Assembly: GCF_932526225.1 (NCBI RefSeq)
Contig: NC_064043.1
Span: 9,229,501-9,293,500 of the forward strand
DNA: 64,000 nt
Reading direction: 5' to 3'
Origin: Nematostella vectensis
Taxonomy: Eukaryota > Cnidaria > Anthozoa > Actiniaria > Edwardsiidae
Under the pieces are notes generated by a model. It saw nothing but the letters and a program-made list of their open reading frames with translations. It did no database searches and had not been told where the DNA came from. Both the position numbers and the translations under genes were made by a program. This document shows, in pieces, positions 57,301 through 64,000 of the stretch. Each line of letters starts with the position of its first letter. Positions within the stretch are counted from its first letter, which is position 1.

Positions 57301-59765
57301 CTGTGACTTTACAACCATAGAAAACACAGTAGCTGATCTAGGGGGAGGGTTGAGGGGGTTTAAACCCCCTCCCCCCTCCTTTGGGCTGCCAGAAAGCCAT
57401 ATGTTATAAAAAAATTACCCCCTCCCCCCTATGTCACTAAGCAAACAGCTAACAAAAAGCTAGATCCGCCAATTAAAAACTTGGGTGTGGGCGCCTTCGA
57501 CTATAGAAATATGACAATACGGGCTGAAAACAAACGAATACCTCTACCACCACAAAATGGACGAGTTGCGCAATCAGTTCTTACACCACCGAGAAACTTG
57601 TCCTTACTAACGGGTTGTTTCTATTAAGTTGGGCTGAACACAAAATGTTATGGAGCTCCTGCTAGAAAGCTTAAAGTTTGAAGTCTGAGAACAGTCCTTG
57701 GGATCAAGCTGTCCATATTACGAGTAGTTAAACAGATTTCACAAATAGGGCCAATCTCTTATACAAACAGGTCGCAAATTCAACAAGAATGGCGAGCTCA
57801 CGACATCCAATTGGTGGTCTGACGGATCGCTTAAGGGGTTCGACGAGAAAGCCAAGTGCATCGAGAATCAGTATTCACAGTACAAGGTTGACGGGAAATA
57901 CCCGGTAACCTATAGCTATACAGTATTAAGCAATGCATTCAAATAACCCGTGCGACATAATGTCCAAATAATAATTGGTAAACCAAATACGCCATGAAGC
58001 CCACTTTTTCGATAAGGTCCAATATGAGGCCATGTGGCCAAAAACCCGGTAAGCCTTGATGCCCAAGCACCCGGTAAGCTATGTAATGAGCCACTTGTAT
58101 ATTTACCCGATGAGTCATCTAAATTTGTATCGTCACTGATCATGGATAGGAGGTGCGTCTGACAGCATCATAATATTTTTGTTTTGGCTCATGATCAATT
58201 TGTGTTTCAGCTCAATGGAAAACTAACTTTAGGAGAAAACATAGCCGACAACGGTGGCTTCAAGTCATCGTATAGGGTGAGCATTACACAAATTAAAGCG
58301 CTTCTTTCAGCTACCATTTTGTCATCCTAGCAAAGTACCAAGTGTGAGAAAGAAGCATCCATTTCCTTCGGCTGATTTGGGAGCAAATTCGATATTTTCG
58401 ATTTCATTCCAGGTGGTCATTTTTATATTTTCTCTCTTACTGCCCTTACTGTCGAATCCGTTGTATCGCGAATCCGTTGTTTTTAAAAACACGATTTGCT
58501 TTGGTTTTCTCTTCCGTCAGTAAAACCATTCTGAGCCAATCAAAGTCTCGCTTTGTGCACTACTTCCCTAGCTTTCCTCTGGACGGAAACCAGACAGTGT
58601 CGCGACAGAAAGCCGGGCAAATGCACTAGGCGAGAAGAGATGACAAGAATCTGATTGGCTTATAATAATTTGACTGGCGGAACAGAAAATCCCAAAAGAC
58701 AAAAACAAATCGATGTTTGAAAATGCGGCACGTGGCTATACAACGGATTCGGCAGTAATGTCTTTGAATATCAAAACAGCGCCGTAGCAGGGGGTGGGGC
58801 ACTGGGGCGACGTGCTTCCCCAATATTTCCAAAAATTATAAGGAAAGGATCAGAAGAGGCGTGGCCATACCCCAAATATTTTCTTGATGTTTCTGTATTT
58901 GGTACACGCAGTAATTATATTGTAGTTTGGTATCCATTTCAAGCAGGTTACTTTATTCATCTACAGGCATACCATAACTGGTTGAAAAAGAAGGGTGATG
59001 AGACGTGGAGCTTGCCCGGATTAAACTTGACAAGCGAACAACTGTTCTACGTTGGCTTTGGTCAGGTACGAGGCCCATGATTCCTTTCGGTAATTGCAAA
59101 AAGAGTTGGAGGCTTGGGTAGAGAGCCAGGTGAAAGAATTATGGGATCGCCTGGCTGAACAGAACCAACATCGCTTGACCGCAAAGAACAGAGCCAAGAA
59201 CATGCCTTGTCCACCCAAACGATCCCATAATTCCTTCCACCAAGTCCACCAGGTTCTCGAACCTAGTCCCCTACTCGAATTGTGCCTGTGAAGAAACATT
59301 ATATCCATGACGTTATGTGTTTTCGGTTGTTTCTTTACAGGCATATTGCAGCAACAGTAGATCCACCGAGCAATACCTGGCAACTCTCAGCGACAGGCAT
59401 TCAGAGGAGAAATTCAGGTGAGAGACCAGCGTGGGTAAAACCCCTTCGCCACCACATTGCCTCTGTCCTCTGGCCAACTGAGTGAGGATTGAGGCTGCGT
59501 TATCAATGTAGGGTTAAACAGTTGCTCTTTTTGTTTTCTCTATTAGCGCGCGTTGACCAATACATGAGTTGTACCATGAGTTTTGTACTCTTAGCAAAAA
59601 TAGTCCCTTACACACGTTATGTTGTATCTCCTTAGGGTTATAGGGACGTTATCCAACTCGTACGAGTTTTCCAAGGCGTTCGGTTGCCGACCAGAGGCTC
59701 CAATGAACCCCGTCACTAAATGCTCAGTTTGGAGCAACGATGGACTCTTGGATCTCGGACATTGA
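51357..59765 (+). CDS. M13 metallopeptidase, neprilysin/ECE-like, 773 aa
   Basis: Sixteen exons: 51357-52100, 52413-52466, 52552-52665, 53229-53309, 53840-53967, 54381-54603, 54982-55080, 55722-55912, 56729-56787, 56963-57017, 57134-57201, 57771-57904, 58211-58276, 58967-59065, 59341-59417 and 59636-59765 (2322 nt, all phases agree). It is a type II membrane protein: short cytoplasmic N-terminus, membrane anchor at residues about 26-47, then a Cys-rich ectodomain starting VCHTKDC...[14 protein letters not shown]. Catalytic signatures are [20 protein letters not shown] (596-600) and ENIADNGG (Glu 659); FRVIGTLSN and CSVW close the domain. Family members cleave extracellular peptide hormones or neuropeptides; the substrate here is unknown. 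The protein runs ten residues ([10 protein letters not shown]) past the CxVW that normally ends the family. The start is the ATG before the anchor; an upstream in-frame extension lacks an ATG. Confidence 0.94.
53404..53862 (+). repeat. eight tandem 57-60-bp copies over the M13 exon 5 acceptor
   Basis: TTTTTACTGCAG|TATGATTGG and variants occur with the G of the AG at 53434, 53494, 53552, 53609, 53666, 53724, 53782 and 53839. The last is the real exon 5 acceptor. Each unit holds the T-tract, the acceptor, about 24 bases of exon start (YDWLDHLN) and about 20 more bases. Confidence 0.93.
55090..55345. repeat. degenerate direct repeats in M13 intron 7
   Basis: About three copies of a TTCGATTCTG...CCTTAGGGTTAA...TTCGACCA unit, 90-100 bases apart, with strong divergence. 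Confidence 0.4.
56285..56455. repeat. minisatellite in M13 intron 8
   Basis: Three or four copies of a unit containing CTAACCACAGGTAGCCCAGT + GTGT..., about 45-60 bp each, unrelated to the nearest splice sites. Confidence 0.7.
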
Positions 59766-60238
59766 TAATCGCGCATGTGATGATCACGTGGATGACTTCC
59801 GTCCCTGCTCATGACCAAATGACCTTCACTCTTGATGGAGCACTGGGGACGAATATGATCACATGACCACGAACGCCCTTGTCATCCTCACATTCAAGGG
59901 TCCACCCCTCTCATTTCTGCGGGCAAGAAGTCGCAACATCCCATAACTTACTTTTTTGATCTTGTTAGAAAATGAGCTAATGATCAATGGAAAAAATGAT
60001 TTGAGCTTCTCCTTTTGATCGGGTTTCTTTTGTGTTCTCTAACCACGTACTCGTGGTACTTGCGTATAGCAAACTTGTATATCACATTCATGCTATGATA
60101 GCATATATTCTTTGCATATAGCAAACCAGTATGTCACAATTTCTACGCTATAATAGTGTATTTTTTTTGCATTTAGCAAACTAGTATGCCACTTTGAAAG
60201 TGTCAGATTTGTACGTGGATTTTATCATGCACCATAAA

Positions 60239-60244
60239 AATAAA
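60239..60244 (+). terminator. poly(A) signal of the M13 peptidase gene
   Basis: AATAAA about 475 bases after the stop codon, and about 165 bases before the convergent RPS3A stop. Confidence 0.5.
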
Positions 60245-60390
60245 ATCTTGAACTTACTGAAGATGTCAGGCTATCGTGTTGCATTCTAAACAACCACGCA
60301 GATGTTTGCATATTTGACACCAGAGTGATCAGGTGATGCGATGGCGAGACTCAAACAACAACAAAAAACGACAGCAAGATGGACTGGTAA

Positions 60391-60396
60391 TTTATT
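60391..60396 (-). terminator. poly(A) signal of RPS3A
   Basis: Minus-strand AATAAA only about 14 bases after the stop codon, giving a very short 3' UTR as is common for ribosomal protein genes. Confidence 0.65.
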
Positions 60397-60409
60397 TCAC
60401 ATTAGACAT

Positions 60410-63213
60410 TCAAACTGTATCCTGGATTGGGGGCTCAAATCCCTCCCTGTCAATCTTGGTTCCCGTCTCATCTGTGGTGGTGGTCGTGGCGTGAGAGGAA
60501 GCTTCCCCATGCATCTCCATCAGCTTGCCGACTAGAAATAAAAACAAAGTCAAATCAGTCTTACCAATAATCTTGCTGGCATTTACATACTGATATTTAG
60601 GGTATTCTGCAAAGTAACGCTCACTTATACAACAAAATTAATTATGAGTTTTGTTTGCAAGCACCGAAAATAAAGATACTGTATAAAAATAGAGATACTG
60701 TATAATTGAGTATCATAAAATCCATCTTTCTGTCCTGTGGTAGGGGCATGTTAATGGTTAAGAGTAATTATGTCAATAGACACCTCACTTTTATACAAGA
60801 GCATGATTACCTTGGAAGATGAAACAAGCAACTGTAAAAAGGAATATTACTTTTCTGGGGACTAAGATGCTTTCTTGGAAGGAGCAGAGTATCTACAGTA
60901 GCTGTTTCTAAGTCTAACAGATCAGTTTTACTCACTGTCGAACTTGGGTTTCTTGAGAACCTTGACCTTGCGGATGTGCACATCATGGAGAGGATAGATG
61001 GACTGGCAGGACTTCTCAATGTCTTTACCAATGCTGTCTGGGATCCTGAAATAAAAGAGAGGAAAATCTGTGAAATCCAAGTGAAGATTAAAAACCTGAG
61101 ACATCTGGTTTAAGAAGAATGTAGTGACATTTTCGGTCTCCCCATTTAGTTACTAAATTCAAGGGGGAATAAGCAGACAGCACTCACAGTTTGTTGACGA
61201 CTTCCTTTAAGTCATTGGTGCTGACTTCACGGGTGATGATGTCCACCATCTTCTTGCGGATGGCCTTGATCTGGGTGTGCTTGGCGTAGGCCGTCTTCTT
61301 GATCTGATTCTGTCTTCTCTTGGTGAACCCAATGCAGAACATACGCAAGAGATACCCATCTGTGGTCTTGACATCAACAGCTGCCTCAATAAGGGTCTAC
61401 AACAACAAATTGATTGTGTTTCATAAGTCTAATGTAAGACAGTTCCTTAACTCTTATAATAAGACAATTACTGAGGGTGCCCATTTGTGTGAAAGTCGGC
61501 TAGGGCAAAGGTTAAAAACACACACAAACAAAGACATTAGACTGCACTAACCACAAAGTGTTTTCTCTAGGTTACAAAAGAACAAAACAAAAAACACTAA
61601 AAGACAGATTAGGTGTGCAGGATAAGAAATTGTTAGTAATAGAGTAAAAGAAATGTCAAATACTGAAGCAGTGCATAGACAAAGTGTTTGTACTATAGTC
61701 ATTACCTGCCATTTCTTCACAAGCGATCTCAGCTTGTCAGTGGTCATGTTCATGCCATGGAAGTTGGTGAGGCAGTTACGTCCTTGCACCTCCTCACACA
61801 TGAGCTTGAACTTTCTGAATGCAATCTCATCGTTCTGGAGATCAGCCAGGGAGACCTCAAAGACACGTCCCTTCAGGCCATCAGAGGCAATCTCTGCAAA
61901 AAAGTTGTTATTTTTCTTAGAGTCTACATTTCAGTGCAAGCAGCAAACATTCTTTGTTGTTGCACTCTCTGCTTACCATAATACTACCATTACCTTTGCA
62001 TCCTTACATTAAACAAGGACATTTCTTTGCATTAGTTTGTTTCAAACATGCATGTTTTGTTGAGAATTTGTTGTTTACAATTGGCAGAAAAAGATAATAG
62101 TACAAACATTCAAAACAAACACAAAACGGGCTTGTTAGAAGCATAAAAATTTTTTTTATGGAAATGGATGGGCACAAATAGTTGTATTTTTTATCCAACT
62201 TCTGCCAACACACTAAGTATGATTGTTTGCATGAGTGTTGTTCTGACATGTCATGAGCGTTTTGCATTATTATCCTTGTTGTTGCAAAGTTGTACAGTCA
62301 ATTGTGCCATAAAAAACAAGAATAGCTAGCCATAACGGTCCTTTTATTTAACCAGGTAAAAACCTGTCAGCAGGGTAGCAAATGACTTATAACAATTAAT
62401 AACTCATTTGAAACATGTAAAGATAAATCAATATTATAAGGAAGGACCCATTATTTGAGAATGTTAATAAAAGTAAAAATATATATGTATATATCCATAT
62501 TACACTGGCAAAATGCTTTGTTTGAAACTTGAAGATTTTTTTTTTAAATCTTAGTTATGTATCATAAGTAATTTTTTTACTTTTTATTTTATCTCTTTAT
62601 TATCTATTTGATATATATTGTATTTATTTTTTTATTTTACGAAGTTTTTTATTATTTTACAAGTCGCAATTCCTGCATGGGGCAAAGGCAAATATGAAAA
62701 AAATGCTATATATATGACACGAAGAGACGTACAATATGTTAACGCGAAACCATAGGCTAGAGGTAGTATTTCTTACTTGTTCCAGCAGTCCTGGTGACTA
62801 CAGTCTTGCCAATCTGACGGATGTTGAACATCGACGGAGCCTTCACATCATACCAGTCCTTCTTAGTAAAAGGGTCGACGCTAAAAAGCAACAAATTAAC
62901 TCCACTTAGCTATCAAATCTCCAGAGGTGTGAATAGGAATACATGCAGCGCCATTATGAGAATTAGAACTGAAAAACTTTCAAGAGAAGCAGCATGTATT
63001 ACGACTTGGGATCATGGTTCGAACGAGACCCTCAACTTGAATCCGTTTCAATCGAGCCCCAAATTCCACCATCAGAGCAAGAACACATAAGGAAAGCGTC
63101 GAATGAGAGTAAAAGTATGTAAATATGTGTATTTAACGACGAATAAAGCCTTACATCTTCTTCTTAACGCCTTTCTTTCCCTTAGTCAGGCGCTTGTTTT
63201 TTCCCACGGCCAT
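60410..63213 (-). CDS. RPS3A: 40S ribosomal protein S3a (eS1), 263 aa
   Basis: Six minus-strand exons: 63213-63155, 62880-62777, 61893-61706, 61396-61188, 61045-60936 and 60531-60410 (792 nt, phases agree). The product starts [19 protein letters not shown] and contains [104 protein letters not shown] and a C-terminus with [10 protein letters not shown], essentially the vertebrate protein throughout and nearly the same length. It is part of the small ribosomal subunit near the mRNA exit and eIF3 contact. The 5' leader has a pyrimidine tract expected for TOP mRNAs. No convincing intronic snoRNA was found, although vertebrate RPS3A introns host one. Confidence 0.97.
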
Positions 63214-63582
63214 GTTGTTCGCCGATGGAGAAGCAAAAGAGGAAGGACTAGCCTCGATCCGACGCTAAATCCCTTCTAGTACCACAGGGAGTCCGTGCAC
63301 CCTAAACTGAATGTATTTTATGTAATTGACACAACTAGGGAGGGTTTTGAGCTTTGTCGTAAAAACATAATTCTAACAACTCTAACATAAGTCGCAACAC
63401 ATCTTTTACAAGATTTTTGTTAAAAATTTCCGACGCTGTTTACTTTACCGTTGCGGGCTGCCTGTGTTGAAGATAATTCAAAATGGCGGACAAAACACGG
63501 GTATTTACTTCAAGGGGCAAACGAAGCTCGAATTAGCCGAAAATTCCTAAATATTATTCCCAATTTGTTTTCTACTAGGAAA
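63214..63582. promoter_or_regulatory. divergent promoter region, RPS3A / RRP8-like
   Basis: Only 369 bases separate the two start codons. On the RPS3A side a pyrimidine run (TCCTTCCTCTTTTGC, plus 63235-63249) fits a 5' TOP leader. On the other side an AAAATGGCGGAC motif near 63480 resembles YY1 sites, and a TTTTCTACTAG acceptor just before 63583 suggests a 5' UTR intron in the RRP8-like gene. Confidence 0.5.
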
Positions 63583-64000
63583 ATGTTTGAAACAGGCGAC
63601 TGGGGAGGCTCAGATCAGAAGCAGGATCATCTTATTTATGGGCTTTTTGGAGAAATTTCTGCTAATGAAAATGAAGCTGCTGCAGCGATCAAATCGAAGG
63701 AGAAATCAGAGGAGTCAGCCGAAAATACAAGAAAAAAGAGAAAACACAGAGGTAATACAAAGCGTAAAAAGACATTAGGCACCGATAGCTTAGCCAATAG
63801 TGACAGCATTTTGAGTAACATAGAAGCTGACTCGGAAGCTGTTGGGTTGGGAAAAACAAAGAACAACAAGCGTATAAAGCAAGGAGACAACGAATCAAAC
63901 ACTAAAATGGGACACCAAGTCATGAGTGAAAAGCCCCCAAAAGCGATCAAGGGAGAAAGTTATAAGAAGGATGAATATGAATTGAAATCTGGCAATTCTC
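63583..64000 (+). CDS. RRP8-like nucleolar methyltransferase, N-terminal part (partial)
   Basis: An open frame from ATG 63583 to the window end (139 codons). It starts MFETGDWGGSDQ and continues as a Lys/Glu/Ser-rich, low-complexity stretch with basic clusters (TRKKRKHRG, TKRKKTLG, KNNKRIKQ) that look like nuclear or nucleolar targeting. RRP8 proteins (nucleomethylin, rRNA m1A methyltransferase) begin MFE...W and have a long charged, poorly conserved N-terminal half before the methyltransferase domain, which would lie beyond the right edge. Pairing with a ribosomal protein gene in a divergent promoter fits, but the assignment rests on a short motif and composition. Other lysine-rich nucleolar proteins remain possible. 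Confidence 0.45.
   Translation, partial: MFETGDWGGSDQKQDHLIYGLFGEISANENEAAAAIKSKEKSEESAENTRKKRKHRGNTKRKKTLGTDSLANSDSILSNIEADSEAVGLGKTKNNKRIKQGDNESNTKMGHQVMSEKPPKAIKGESYKKDEYELKSGNS

Noticed and set aside
59136-59233. 14-bp inverted pair GAATTATGGGATCG in M13 intron 14 as a mobile element
   Set aside because: The arms are short and the flanking similarity fades quickly; no target duplication or end motif.
60410-63213. C/D-box snoRNA in RPS3A introns
   Set aside because: Vertebrate RPS3A hosts one, but I found no minus-strand RTGATGA followed by CTGA at a suitable distance with pairing ends in these introns.

Overview
The window is invertebrate nuclear DNA with many short, phase-consistent spliced exons, no operons and abundant tandem repeats. 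The gene content (a BMP1/Tolloid protease, an M13 neprilysin/ECE-type peptidase, a mucin-like membrane protein, RPS3A) and the compact introns fit an anthozoan cnidarian such as Nematostella. That assignment is my inference; no search was run.

Layout: (1) 1-2.5 kb, minus strand: the first two coding exons of an ALDH8A1-like aldehyde dehydrogenase that leaves the window on the left, next to blocks of a 17-bp minisatellite. (2) 4.27-15.56 kb: one 11.3-kb array of about 235 copies of a 48-bp unit with higher-order duplications; its long reading frames are artefacts of a period divisible by three. (3) 16.1-17.6 kb, minus: a four-exon gene for a small secreted cysteine-rich protein. (4) 20.5-27.7 kb, minus: a four-exon gene for a 1135-residue mucin-like type I membrane protein with 23-residue repeats and a SEA-like juxtamembrane region. 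(5) 31.0-45.2 kb, minus: a complete 17-exon Tolloid gene (930 aa; astacin-CUB-CUB-EGF-CUB-EGF-CUB-CUB). (6) 48.0-49.6 kb, plus: a three-exon gene for a 143-aa secreted protein of unknown family. (7) 51.4-59.8 kb, plus: a complete 16-exon M13 metallopeptidase (773 aa). (8) 60.4-63.2 kb, minus: a complete six-exon RPS3A (263 aa), sharing a short divergent promoter region with (9) an RRP8-like gene on the plus strand that runs off the right end. Exon boundaries were chosen by GT/AG sites and unbroken phase; every complete model sums to a multiple of three with one terminal stop.

The most unusual observation is recurrent. In at least eight introns of four different genes, the sequence across an exon-intron junction (some exon bases plus the splice site) has been tandemly copied into the adjoining intron, 2 to about 24 times, leaving rows of extra 5' or 3' splice sites beside the real one. 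I see this at mucin exon 2 (donor, about 24 x 32 bp), Tolloid exons 7 (acceptor, x4), 9 (donor, x2), 11 (donor, x3), 12 (donor, x6) and 13 (donor, x2), the 143-aa gene exon 2 (donor, degenerate) and neprilysin exon 5 (acceptor, x8). Non-autonomous inverted-repeat elements are also present, including a 1049-bp element with a 6-bp target duplication placed 31 bases from a Tolloid 3' splice site.
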